64,000 nt of DNA, from the NCBI RefSeq assembly GCF_016808095.1, contig NC_068972.1, positions 3,658,001 to 3,722,000 of the forward strand. The letters run 5' to 3'. The first letter of the stretch is position 1; each line of letters starts with the position of its first letter. Below are positions 50,375 through 62,700 of this stretch, piece by piece. The notes under the pieces were generated by a model, which saw only the letters and a program-made list of their open reading frames with translations, did no database searches and was not told where the DNA came from. Origin of the DNA: Vigna angularis. Lineage: Eukaryota > Streptophyta > Magnoliopsida > Fabales > Fabaceae. A program made the position numbers and the translations under genes.

Positions 50375-52349
50375 ATGACTTCTTCTTGCCCAGGAATTGA
50401 TCCTCTTCCCTCCGAGTTCCGCTTCTTCAAGATTATTGTGGATACTACTCTCCAAAAGGGAAAAATTGTGAGCATTATTTCCTTTACATACTCTTTCTCT
50501 ATGTTCATTTCCATTTCCACTGAAACTTTTGTCATGGTATATAAATGTAGGATGAAACTTGTGAATTTCTTCATGTGTTCTAACATAAAGTTTTGCAGAT
50601 GATTCCAAAGGAGTTCACTCGGAAATATGGTGGTAGATTGTTAAACCCTTTGTTTCTCAAGGTTCCCGATGGCATTGAATGGGAACTATGTTGGACTAAA
50701 GACGGTACTGGTAATGTTTGGTTGGAAAAGGGATGGAAGGAATTTGCCACTTATTACTCCCTTGGCTACGGTCATCTTGTGACGTTCAAATACCAACAAA
50801 CATGTACATTAGAGGTACACATATACAATACATGTGCCGTAGAAATAAATTATCCCTCCAACAACACTCAAAACAGTTCTAGTAATGTTTTGTTTGAGGT
50901 AGCTCCAACATCACCATCTCTTCCTGGGCTTTCTAAGAAACCAAGGAAACACCCAATTGGGCCAGGCTCCAGTTTACCTCAGCACGTCCAAGTTAAAGTT
51001 GATCTGCTTCAAGGTACTAGATTTGTGGAGTTATTTAAAAAGGAAACGTTAGATTAAAACATTATCTATTTCATGACCATCCTTTTCTTTAAAACATTAT
51101 CTATTTCATGACCATCCTTTTCTTTATAGGGATCTTTTGAGCTTTTAAGTGATTTTTTCATGACATATCATGTTCGATTGTTTCAGAGAATAGTGGTGCA
51201 ACCAGATCTGAAACTCCTTCTTTTATGGTTACCCTGAAGGATACAAACGTGAATGGATATATTTTGGTGAGCTGTCAAGCTTCGTTTTAACCATTAACAT
51301 AGTTTTCAATATTTTTTGTTTGAAGCCGGAACAATTACGTTATTTTTATATTTCCTAACTTTTGTAAGAATAAACTCAGGTCATTCCGTCCATCTTTACT
51401 AAAAAGTATTTGAAGGAAACCGGCAAACAAGATATCCTCCTTCAAGTCTTGGATGGGAGAACTTGGCACGTTACATTAAAGAATGGCAAATTTTTCAAGG
51501 GATGGAGGGCTTTTGTATCACATAACTATTTGAATGTTGGGGATGTTTGCATTTTTGAGCTAACCGAGAGCCAAGCTCCATGTTTTAAAGTGTCAATAAT
51601 TCCAATTTCACAAGATAAATGTTCGAGTTCACAAGGTAATCTTAAGTTGGTTATTCTTTCAAATTACACTGTACTATTTGTGTAAAGTAATGACTGTAGA
51701 TTTCTTCCTTTGAATCAGATAGAGAATATGTTGACCTTACGAAAATCCAAGACTTTAGATGTATTGATACTTTTTCCATCAAAGGTAAATAATAGCTTTA
51801 ATTACTTTTATAACATCTTCCAAGATATTTCAATATTGTGTAGGGTTCATTCTAAATTCATGTGGTTTTTCTGTCATGTCATTCACAAATGGAGCTATGC
51901 AAGAAGCAGCAAAGTTCACGTCCGTAAATCCTTTTTTCACGCTCAAAATAAGGGCAAATCATAGGGGAGATTTCAGATCGGTAGGTTTTAGTTATGAAGC
52001 AAATTAAGTTGCTATTAGCCACCATATGTGATCGGTTTTAGTTATTTGTTATAGTTTTGTTGATAGTTAGAATTGATGTATCATATCTAGCTGATGGAAA
52101 TATAATTTGATGTAGCGTGTACCACTTGATTTTGTGAGAGAGTACTTCCACAAGAAACAGGTGACGTTACAGTTTGGGAATAAATCATGGCGGGTAAAAC
52201 TGGTTGGTGCTGTTCCAACAAAGCTGTCTCAAGGTTGGAGCCCATTTGCAAAAGAATGTAAGTTGCAACCTGGAAATGTTTGCGTCTTTGAGTTAACAAA
52301 CGAAGAAGATTTAGTACTTGATGTTCATATTTTTAGGGGACAATCTTAG
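50375..52349 (+). CDS. B3 domain protein, REM family, three B3 domains
   Basis: A 406-aa nuclear DNA-binding protein of the plant REPRODUCTIVE MERISTEM group. Seven exons: 50375-50467, 50599-51013, 51187-51266, 51380-51635, 51719-51784, 51904-51980, 52116-52349. The frame is continuous. B3-1 (about 16-112): FFKIIVDTTLQKGKIMIPKE, then FTRKYGG and WLEKGWKEFATYYSL. B3-2 (about 181-274): FMVTLKDTNVNGYILVIPSI, then FFKGWRAFVSHNYLNVGDVC and IFEL. B3-3 (about 311-404): FFTLKIRANHRGDFRSRVPL, then LSQGWSPFAKECKLQPGNVC and VFEL. The repeated GW-F and GDVC/GNVC-FEL signatures mark the family, and introns interrupt each domain at the same strand (KI|MIP, IL|VIP, RS|RVP). The exon 6 acceptor (GCAAG) is the least certain site. 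Targets are unknown; family members act mainly in meristems and reproductive organs. Confidence 0.9.
51056..51125. repeat. Perfect 35-bp tandem duplication in REM intron 2
   Basis: AAAACATTATCTATTTCATG followed by ACCATCCTTTTCTTT occurs twice back to back without a mismatch, 42 bases after the exon 2 donor. Confidence 0.95.
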
Positions 52350-55300
52350 AGAATTCATTTGAAGCATTTATTGTAAAATTGCCCATTCATTTTAGTTTTT
52401 AATCCTCAAACTTGTATACAGAACCTGAACACGCTATCATGTTTGCAATGCTATTATTAGGTCTGTGGACAGGGACAACGTGTAAACACTGCCATGAATA
52501 TGCGTACTTTGGTTCCCACAACTTAATAGTTAAATGTGTTCGTTAGTTTTGGTAGGTAGCTGAAGCTTTTTTCTTCTGTGAAGTGTTACTAACAGACAAA
52601 GGTGCAGTAGCAGAGAGGTCTTCCAAATGAACAAATAAATAAACCAATGAATGAGACAGATGCTGACAATATTTACACATCAAATTCCTAAAATTAGCAA
52701 ACTACCTACCTAGAAAACCTAACTAAATGGCTAGAACTGGAAACTAAGAGCTAAATCTGTAATTATTGAATGCAGAAGCATGAATCTTATGTAGAAACAA
52801 TCATGAAACAGTAATTGGAACTGGAATTTAGCAGCAGAAATCAAAACTCAACATTCAAAACAAAGAAAAACTGGTGCCCGGGAGATAACGAGAATTACTA
52901 CCTATGAGTAATCTGGAACAAAACTGAAATCAAACGTTTGGAATGAGTTTCAAATGATTAAATTGCATTGTTGAAAGTAAAAACAGGTTAGAAAGTAAGT
53001 GCTGGAATTGAAATCAAATGCAGAACTGGGAATTTAAAGAAAGCTTCTAAAGGCAGTAAAGAAAAGCATGTAAAAGCTGTCTAACAAGAAAACAATAACT
53101 CTCAATTGATGTTCATTAGGTTTTACTTTTGATGGCCAAGGATCATTTCGGATTCCTTGGTGTATAGGCGGTTACTTTATACTCACTAAGTCTCAGCACG
53201 AATCCATAATTGAGTTTAGTAGGTTACAAAAGTAAAAGCCACATGATCATCAACAGAAAAATGAATTCTGATGTAGAAGTGAGAAAGCATTGTAAAAGCA
53301 TCAAATGTAAATGTGCAAGAAAGTAAAAGACAGAAACGTAAAGGCAAAAGCAGTAGAGGAATCTGTAGAAGTTTGCAAGAAAAGTAAAATTGCATGTAAA
53401 CTAACTTGAATTTGATGTAAACTGGTGTGAAAGTACAAAGATTCTGAAGCACTTGCAACCTAGCTCCTTTGGAGTATAAGGCAGCAAGAGAACTTCAGAT
53501 GAACGGACAGAACTCCAATTACAGGACCTACTCTAGAGCTTTTACTACTATTGAAAACTATGCTAAGGAAGCTGTATTGTAAACAAGTAAATCTGTCTAT
53601 GAACAAGCCTTATATATGCTGCTGTGATTTAAAACTGGAAAACCTATAAAACTTCCTAAAAACAGTCATAATAGCAACTGCCAATGACAGGTGTAAAGTA
53701 TATACAATCTGTCTAGACTAGTTAAAACACAATTACAAGACTAATAGGTAGGAAGTAAAACAAGTCAGCTCCAATCTTCAGGCCAGGCTAGTGCAGGTCA
53801 GCTTAGCTTGATTAATTTTGTCTCTTTGAGTCCCAACTTGCAGGAGCAGGTTACTTCCCTTGGTCCAACCAGCTTCAGGTCACATCTCCAGCTTATTCAA
53901 GCTTGCCATGCAAGCTTCTTCCATCAAGTCACGTTCAGGTCAGGTGCAGTTTCCAAGCCTGTTTAGCTTCTAATTCTTTAGAAATGACAGCCTACAGCCA
54001 GTTTCTTCAGCTCCACTTCCAGCCTACTTCAAGTCTTGTTCACACTTCAGCAATGACTACCCTTAACTTCACAGGATTGGAACTGCAGGGTTTATCACAG
54101 CACAGAATTACCCAAGCTTCTCCTCTCAAGTTCACTGCACCAGCAAGCTAAGAAAATGAACTGCACTAAACTCTAAAGTCAACACCTCTACAAATTGTTT
54201 GACATTTTCAAAATTACGTTCTTACATCCAAATTAAAAATAATTGAATCAATAAAGCAATGCAAAAAGAATCAATTTAATTACATAACTATGAAAAAAGT
54301 TATGAATCAAACATGCAACAGTAATCAAAGCTGTCAGAATTTACTTTTAAACTTATTAACAAAAAGTCTATATAAAAACTCCAAATTAACACATTTTCAC
54401 AAAAATTAAGATTTTTACAATGATAAATAAATTTGAACAAAAAAGAGAAAATTAGAAGTAAACAAGGCCCAAAAGGAATGCTATTAACTATGAAAAATAC
54501 AAGAAAATAGGGACTTAGCACACCCTCACATTTAAGCCTTTGCACTCTGAACAAAACATAAAAGAAAACACAACTATTCAAAAAGCAGTTTACAAAATCT
54601 GAACAGAATCACTAATGTACTGCCTAGAGGACCAACAATAGTAACTTTTAAAAAAATTGCCTAGCCACAAATATAACTTTTTCAATCGTTATTTAAAAAA
54701 ATAAAATATTGCAAGCAAGAAAATAATTGAACTCATATTCGTAGGTGAGTATATAGTGATCATATCATACTCTTATCATGTTTCGTAAGCTTTGTGATGG
54801 AAATGACGAAAATAAACCATTTTACAGACTTAACATGGACTAAATTGAAATGTGTATAAAGTTGAAGAGCCAAACTCAATATAAAAAATAAATTAAAAAA
54901 CTAAAAGTAAAATTTAACCTTTAAAATTTTATAACTTGTAAAAATTATGTTGGTACTTGAAAGTATATGTATTTTATGGATTATTTTAAGAAAGATTTTG
55001 ATAAATTCGATAAATTTCATACTACCTTCCAGTACAATGTATAAATATCACACATTTTGTTAGTTGTAATTTCATTTTACAGCTTTATTCACTTATCAAT
55101 ATTGACAAAAAAAACTGACTTTTTTATATTTGATGCAAGATATATATATAATTAATAAATTATTCATACATGGAAAAAAAAATTAGTTACCTTTAAATGG
55201 TCGTGTATAAGTGGAGTGTGATCATAAAATGAACATCTCATGCAGGAGGATGCTACCTAATTACTTGTTATTCACAACACAATCTACAACCACCCAGGGG

Positions 55301-55466
55301 GTTTAGTCTCAAAATTGTCGTCATGCTGATAAATGGTCAAAGATAAAAAAAAAATCAACATTGAAGTTTAGTTCCCTCAAAAATACTCCTTGCTCATATA
55401 ACCAAAGGTGCAAGCTTTGACAAGAAATTACTTGCGCAATTTCCTGTTACTGCAATCACGGCTTAT
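52350..55466. other. Intergenic between REM and PPR genes
   Basis: 52350-52560 is the REM 3'UTR and flank. 52600-54600 is a block of unusual composition, described separately as a possible retroelement remnant. 54600-55460 is AT-rich with the probable PPR 3'UTR at its right end. No other gene is supported. Confidence 0.5.
52600..54600 (-). mobile_element. Possible non-coding LTR-retrotransposon remnant
   Basis: About 2 kb of less AT-rich, open-frame-poor sequence with a style seen in plant LTR and adjacent non-coding regions: many GGTCA/CAGGTCAG words at 53770-53950, GGATCATTTCGGATTCCTTG near 53145, and ACACCCTCACATTTAAGCCT near 54520. No pol domain, LTR pair or target-site duplication was found, so the class and limits are guesses. 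Confidence 0.3.
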
Positions 55467-57365
55467 TTAACAACAGCATACAAGCAGGCAATGGCTTGCT
55501 ACTTTCATATGCTTCACCAATCCACCCAATGTATGGTATATGCTCTCAATTTTAGGATGTGACAAACAGCCAATGAGAAACTCATGCACAACTCCATCCA
55601 CAACAATCCAACTACTTCCTGGTTGCTTCTTGATTCCCTTCTCTTTCATTTCTAACCGCAGCTCCGAGACATCACTCCACTGATTCTGAGATGCAAATGC
55701 ATTTGCCAACATAACATAGCCTGCAGAATTGTCTGGGTCTACTTCAACAAGCCTCCTGGAAACCTCTTGGGCCAACTCCACTCTAGAATGGAGCAAGCAG
55801 CCTCCGAGCAAAGCACCCCAGACAAAATTGTTAGGCTTGAAAGGCATGGAAATCACAACCTTCATAGCTTCTTCTATGCATCCTACTCTTGCAAGAAGAT
55901 CAATATAACAAGCACAATGCTCCAATGTAAGACTAGGGGAAAGGGACACTTCTCTGAATATCCAGCGCCCACTTTCCAATAGTCCAGAGTGGCTGCATGC
56001 ACTTAAAGCACCAAGAAACGTTCCAGCATTGGGTTGTAAGCCGAATTCTGGCATTCTGTAGAAGAGTCTCAATGCATCCTCTGCTTCACCATATACTGCA
56101 AGACCCATGATCATCGCATTGAATAAGACCACATCTTTGCTGACTGTATGTTCAAAAACTTCCTTTGCCTTATCCAAATTGCCACATTTTGAATACATGT
56201 TAATTAAAGATGTGGCGAGAATTTGGTTTGAGGCAATGGTGTCTTTATGTCCTAGAGATATTAGGTGATCGTGAACCCAACTTCCAAAACTCAAATCACC
56301 AATTTGAGCACATGCTGAAAGCACACTAACCATTGTGATATGGTTAGGTGTAGTGGCTGGTTCTTCTACCATCATACGGAAAAGACTTAAGCCCTCCACA
56401 GGATAACCGTTTTGAACATATGTACTTATCATAGCATTCCAAGGAACCACGCTTCTTTTTCCTATTGCAGAAATTCGATCAAACCCTTCTCTACTCTTCT
56501 CAACTTTCTCCCATTTACCTAACAAATAAACCAGCGCCGTGTTAACTGAATCACAGTAAGTTTCTCTAGTACTCACTCCATCACCAATCAATTCTGAAAG
56601 AATGTTAATCCATTTCTCAATTTTTGGCACCTCAAGGCTAGAACAGGCTGATAGAACACTGACCATAGTATCACTTTGGGGAAGCAAGTTCTGACTAATC
56701 ATCACATGGAAAAGCCGCAAAGCCTCCTCACTCTGTCCAGACCGAGCAAAACCAGAGATCAAGCTAGTCCAACAACTGACTACCCTTTTGTCAGGAATTT
56801 CATCAAACACTTTTCGGGCAGATGGCAAGTGGTTGTACCCTTTCGCGTACACAGAAACCAAGCCATTGCAAACAGAAGGGTCAGAGAGGAAACCCGTCTT
56901 CTGAATGTGGACATGAATCTGTTCTACGTGACGGAGATCTTTGGACCGAAAGCATGCCTTAAGGAGGAAAGAGAAAGTAAAGTCGTTGGGCGAAAGTGGA
57001 TGCCGTTTCAAATCTTTGAACAGAGAAAAGGCGTGAAAAAAGTTACCCTCTTGGGCGAGAACTCTGATGATGGCATTGAAAGGAAAGATGTTTGGATTTT
57101 GGAGATGGTGAAAGACGCGAAGAGCAATGCGTGATGGGTAGTGTCCAATGAGGCGCGTGGCAACGAGGTTGTCTTGGTGTGCACCAAGTTGGAAAATGCG
57201 TGTGTGGATTTGGTGAAGATACGAATATGGAAGGTTGCCTTGTAGGAGGTCGGCAAGGTTGGTGGGTTCTGCAATGGAACATGAACAGGGAGAGTGAAGG
57301 AGTGCAACGATGGGTTTGAACTTTTGGGTGGTGGGAACGACCAACTCGTGAGACAGGGTGAACAT
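55467..57365 (-). CDS. Pentatricopeptide repeat protein, PLS class, E/E+ type
   Basis: A 632-aa intronless RNA-binding protein expected in mitochondria or plastids, where such proteins specify organellar RNA editing or processing sites. The start is the ATG of MFTLSHELVVPTTQ; the few in-frame residues upstream have no ATG. About ten P, L and S repeats run from residue 75 to 490, for example NIFPFNAIIRVLAQEGNFFH, RVVSCWTSLISGFARSGQSE, VVPWNAMISTYVQNGYPVEG and DVVLFNAMIMGLAVYGEAED. An E domain follows: VWGALLGGCLLHSRVELAQE, AGYVMLANAFASQNQWSDVS and GIKKQPGSSWIVVDGVVHEF. There is no DYW deaminase domain, so if it edits RNA it would need a deaminase partner. The tail ends in a short Cys-rich stretch (CLLVCCC). 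One spacer (residues 235-300) is poorly repeat-like. Confidence 0.95.
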   Translation of the reverse strand: MFTLSHELVVPTTQKFKPIVALLHSPCSCSIAEPTNLADLLQGNLPYSYLHQIHTRIFQLGAHQDNLVATRLIGHYPSRIALRVFHHLQNPNIFPFNAIIRVLAQEGNFFHAFSLFKDLKRHPLSPNDFTFSFLLKACFRSKDLRHVEQIHVHIQKTGFLSDPSVCNGLVSVYAKGYNHLPSARKVFDEIPDKRVVSCWTSLISGFARSGQSEEALRLFHVMISQNLLPQSDTMVSVLSACSSLEVPKIEKWINILSELIGDGVSTRETYCDSVNTALVYLLGKWEKVEKSREGFDRISAIGKRSVVPWNAMISTYVQNGYPVEGLSLFRMMVEEPATTPNHITMVSVLSACAQIGDLSFGSWVHDHLISLGHKDTIASNQILATSLINMYSKCGNLDKAKEVFEHTVSKDVVLFNAMIMGLAVYGEAEDALRLFYRMPEFGLQPNAGTFLGALSACSHSGLLESGRWIFREVSLSPSLTLEHCACYIDLLARVGCIEEAMKVVISMPFKPNNFVWGALLGGCLLHSRVELAQEVSRRLVEVDPDNSAGYVMLANAFASQNQWSDVSELRLEMKEKGIKKQPGSSWIVVDGVVHEFLIGCLSHPKIESIYHTLGGLVKHMKVASHCLLVCCC

Positions 57366-59759
57366 GCTTGTTTGATTCAATTTTCATTTGAAGTACGTTG
57401 CAATTGTTACATATTTGATGTCAACGAATGTTGTGTTAACATATGTTCTTTTTAGGAGTCGTCCTCCATCGTTGCAAGCTTGCAGAAGACAAAATTATTG
57501 ATTAAGAACTCTCATTGCCACGCTCCAATATGAACATGGCATGTACTAAGGAAAAAAAAACTAGTAACTCCTTGCTATCCCAAGGAAGGACAAAAACTGC
57601 TTTCAAACAAAAACACTGCTACTAAGTTAGGACAAATTATAACAATATGTTTTTTCAGTCAAAGAAACCTACCATTAATGGTTGACATATTGCAGTAGTT
57701 TTTGACATGTACTGTTAAAAAGATAGAGATAAAAATGGGCTCAACGAGAGAGATGAATACAGCGGGATGCCAAAAAAGATTTTTTTTGTGGGTTGTAGAT
57801 AAAGGATTAAAATACCTTCTTATACGGGTAGATGTATTATATTATCGTATTATATTTGTTATCAGTAAAAAAATAAAAATAAATATTTAATTTATATTTT
57901 ATTAAGTTAAATTTAATTAAAATTAATATTAATTTATATTTTTATAAAATTAAATTTTAATTAATATTTAATTTAATTTATATTTTATTTTATATATTTT
58001 TATAATTTTATTTTAATAAATTATAAAAATATATTTTTTTAAATATTTATGAATATATGCATATATTCATAAAGATATTTAGATTTTAAAATATTCATAA
58101 ATATTTTTTAAGTAAATATTTATGCTGGTAACAAATTGAGTAACGAATAAATTTTTTTTTGGTCAAGTTACAGGTAGATCTGTGTCCAACATAACCTGTT
58201 ATCATTCCAAGACGTATATATTAATTCATATAAGGTATAGATATGATTTAACCAACTTTATACAAGAATATAGGAGAAAACATAAGGAATAGTTCTCCGT
58301 CCCAGCATATCTCCAAAAAATTCTATTATGTCCTTTTCGTTAATAACACTTAACCGTCTGCTGATTATTTTTTTTTTATTTCTTTTAATTTACCTTTTTT
58401 ATTTTTATTTAATAATAATAATAATAAATTACAAAATAAAATTTAATATTTTAAATTAAAAAAATATTAAATTAAAAGTTTATTTGTTTTAATTCAATAA
58501 TAAATAAATATTTTTTATTTAATAAATATTTAATTAAATTAATATTTTTAATATAATTAGATATATATTAATATTTTAATTTTGAAAATATTATTTAATA
58601 AACCAAAATAAATAAAACATATTAAAAAATTAAAAACAAAAAAAAACTAGAAAAATATGTTAACCTTGTTTGGAACGGTAACTGGTTAACATTTTTTTTA
58701 AAGCTTTTTTAATTTTATAATATATATTTTTTTTATTTTAATAAATAATATTTTATAAATTAAAATATTAATATATATTTAATTATATAAAAAAATATTA
58801 CAGTAATTGAATATTTATTATATTAAAAAACAATATTTTGATTATCAAATTTAAATAAATAATATTTCTAATTTAATTTTTTCATTTAAAATATTAAATT
58901 TTTAATATTTTTAATATGTTTTATTATTATTATTAAGTTAAAATAAAAAAAATAACCAGCGTAGATTATTATTAATTAAAAAATAATAATATAAATTTTT
59001 GGATGTGCAAGAAAAAAATAATGGAGGTACAGGAAAACTGCTCAAAAATAAAAACGACATCAGTTAAAATCAATTTATACATATTCATTTATAATATTTG
59101 TTTTCAAATAACCTCCATTTTTTTAATTTATATGTATATTCATTTTATTTCATTTTTCTTAATTTTCTCTTATGAAATAAATAAGAAAAAACTTATAGCT
59201 ACACACAGTTACTTGAGACTTTAGATAAAAAGTTACAATTGGCAGACGTATCTCTAGAGGTATTTCCAAACACAGAAAGTAGCATTTTGATATTGCCAGA
59301 GAATTGATTTTTCTCACTAAAATAATAATTGCAGAAAATTTTAAACAATTTTAACATTTGATCTTCGCAATGTCTATATTACCCTGACAAAGACTTAAAT
59401 ATGAGACAAGTAGAAATATAAAATCTAGATCACCTAATAAATAAATTGGTACTGCGTAACAGCATTTCCATGTTCTATAACATGTCCCCCCGGCCAAAAC
59501 AAATGTCAACCCTCTTCGATTCTACTGTTGGTCTGACACTAGAAGAGACTGAGATTTGGTAAGTGCCAGAATGCAACGTTGTACAGTAAGCATAGATAAC
59601 TCCTTAGCAGAAGTGATCAGTACTAGAATCTGTATCAGAATCTCCTGGTGTTGGAAGAAAAATTCTTGTCGGAAACACACATCTATATACAGATTGAACC
59701 ACTGAATTTCGAACTTCATTCAAGCAATTGGTTGACTGCCAGGGACATCATTCTCAGCC
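57366..59759. other. Intergenic between PPR and DUF760 genes
   Basis: 57366-57700 is the PPR upstream region. 57880-58130 is an AT-only stretch with ATATTTATGAATATATGCAT-like palindromic words. 58280-59040 is a foldback element. 59240-59759 is mixed and probably holds the 3'UTR of the DUF760 gene. No gene is supported. Confidence 0.6.
58280..59040. mobile_element. Long foldback (inverted-repeat) element, MITE-like
   Basis: Two arms of about 350 bases face each other around a centre near 58660-58690 (GTTAACCTTGTTTGGAACGG then TAACTGGTTAAC). The reverse complement of the left arm has AATAATCAGCAG, TTTAAAATATTAAATTTTAT and TTATTATTATTATTAAATAA. The right arm has AATAACCAGCG, TTTAAAATATTAAATTTTTA and TTATTATTATTATTAAGTTA. 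Both are extremely AT-rich, so part of the similarity could be compositional, but the ordered match includes the GC-containing CCAGC/CAGC and GTTAAC words. No coding potential. Confidence 0.6.
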
Positions 59760-62700
59760 TCACTTGTCAAGCAAATCCATCAATTCCATTCTACACTCCA
59801 GGCCTCTAAGATAGTATCCCAGCAGCACGCACCTTTAGGGGGAAACATAAAGAAAATGTTAGTTTCGTTTCATAACTTCATCATCAACAAACACTGCACT
59901 CATAATTAATAAATTTCGAAATAATTCTTTATCTCCTTTACAGCAGTATTAACACTAATTGCTCGTTCTTGCGAATAAAAAAATACATGTACGAAGGAAT
60001 GTAATCAAAAGCGGGGAGGAACTAACCAAAACAGCAGGCGGGCAAGATAGTCCCTAGTCAAGGAAATAACAGGCTGAAAAGGAAGAGCAGAGTTCTCAAC
60101 AACCTCAGCACAATCCTCACTTCTAACATTTTTGGGCCCAACTTCTGACATGGTGGAAGGTTTAGAATGCATTTTAGGAGAAAGGGTAGCAAGAAGACCA
60201 TGGACAACAGAGAGCATGATTTCCTTCAGCTCAGGGGATGAAAATTCTGAAAGCTGAGCTACCTGCTCATTAGCCACACACACCCAACCAAATTAATAAA
60301 ATAAATTAAAAAAAAAACTGAAAATATAGTTAAATGAACTAGGCATTCACATTAATAATGTCATGATTAAGAAGGAATAATGTCATCTTCAAATGTTTTG
60401 AATGAAAACTTGAATTCATCAAACGTCCAGTGTAGCAATGAAAAAAAAAAACAAGTATTGAGGACTAGGAGGCATAAACCTATGAGAATCTTACAATTCA
60501 CTATTAGAATCCAATAATTCAATAAATTCAGTTAACTATTCATTCATATCATAAGATGAACCTAAGCAATTTTGTATCATGTATATGAATTACACTCTTT
60601 ATTTTCTCTTTTTTTTCACATGAAAATGAAAAGTTTTATAAGCTAAAGTTGTAAAATGAAAAGGAATTGAAGAAGAATTTTTAAGCATACAATATTTCAC
60701 TATTATTCCACTGCTTTATTTGTCATTCATTCATTCAATGCATTCTTTGCTTTGTTTCCATTCTTCTAAAAGAAAGGCTTCACAAACTCAAATATACTAC
60801 TAATTTTGTTCTACCTGTTTCTAGTTTAAAATTATTATACATCATCTATATCATATATTTAAAGTAAATTTTCATCATCCATCCCTAAACATTACAATTC
60901 GATCAAATTTATGCTCCATAGACTATGATTCAAAAGTTAGTTTCACGACTCACAATTTGAATATCAATTTGACAACCTTCAGAACAACAAAAAATCTTCT
61001 CACCACTTATGTTCGGTTAAATGGATAAAAGATTTCCAAATATCATATCATTGACAGCAATTTAAAAAAAGCAAGAAAAACAACTAGATTAAATATGAGA
61101 AAAATTATATCAGAAAAAATCCTTTCACGATTGAGAACGTGCCACAGATGTAACATAGCAAAAGAGACTAAAGGGGCGGGTCCAAATGCTTCAGAAATTC
61201 CAGAAAAGGGGAAAACCTGTTCAGTTTTAAGAGATCTCAAGTAATTCAATAAATCATTCTTTTCCTCTCCCCGAAATTGTTGCATTTGAAGAGCAGCACT
61301 TTTCCTCTTTACTTCATGTAGCTCCTTTAAAAGTGTCCCGAAAAATGGAAAAGAAACCCAAGTGAGAAAAATAAGTTAAATATATTGCTGACCTATTTGC
61401 AATTGAGGATCTTGAACCAAAGGATGAAGCAAAGGATCTTCAACCATTATCAAGCACAAAAGGAAAAATCACGAACCAAAGGATGAAGCATACCATAAAA
61501 TATGCGACAATCAAGAATTAACAATGTCCAATACAAAATACATTTCACAGGCCATTCAAGGCATCATGAATCCTATGCTTAAACTCTTTCAGTTCAAATA
61601 TAAAAAAACCATCCCTAATTTTACAATGTACCTTTTTCATGGAAGACAAACGAGATTGCAAATCGAAAATATATTGCTGAGCTTCTGCAGATATTTCACC
61701 AAGGTCTTGAATGTCAACATCCTCACGAAGCTTTTCAACTTTGGAAGACAAATTCCTATTTCTACCAAAGTCAATCACATTTACACTGTCATGCATTAAC
61801 CCTTGTAAGTCCACCTTCGTAGTTTCTTCCTTTGGCTTCTCTATATCAAACATTTCAAGATTTTTCTCAAGGAAAAGCCTATATTCAGCATTGCGTAGCG
61901 TATACCTGCGATACACGAAGAAAACTTTTCATGCTCCCTACTACGTAAACGTCACTAGGTCATGCGTAAAAACTGAACACCATAACATACTTTAGAATTT
62001 TCAAATAATGTGGGACACTTGTTAATGTATATTCAACCAAGCTGTTGGAAAATAAAGCCACCCCCCCTTTTTCAAAAGGCTAATCCATTTATGTACACAA
62101 GTTGTTGAATAAGAGACAGTAATTGCAGGTTTCAAGAAAGTAAAAGAATACGAGATTTAAAGACAAACAATAATGCAAAAACATAAAATAATACCCAAAC
62201 GGGCTGCACGTAGAACATATATAATTGAACATACCCAGTCGTCATTGAAGAAATCAGCAACTTGGAGAGGGGTTCCCACAAAGCCTCAATGACAACGTGA
62301 AATTGATCAGATGGAAGCAGGCCCAGCATTCCAGATATAATCCTTTTCATGGCAGCCGCTGTTGCTGGTGGAACATCTTTCTGGATGTGGCTAACATCCA
62401 GCGGTTCTATCTCTTGTATCGCCTCAGTGAGCACTGATTTCTACAAGTACAACACTCGATAGTCAAATTCGTTATTTTACTTGCCAAACATCCCAAAGCA
62501 ATTTACAGGGTGTACGTCAAAAGCTTAGCAATACATATAGATATCTCGGATGAAATGACACGAGGTAAAAAGGTTACACTCGATTATCGCAAAGAAAGGC
62601 TCTTTTTCCACTATAATTATTTTTCACAGCACCTAAAGGGCTTGTGTGAAAGAGTTCACGCCAGGAAGTTAAAAAGAAATTATTTAAAAATTGAACTCTG

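Noticed and set aside
56676..57134. 152-aa plus-strand open frame inside the PPR gene
   Set aside because: Antisense shadow of a strong PPR coding frame; no recognised domain.
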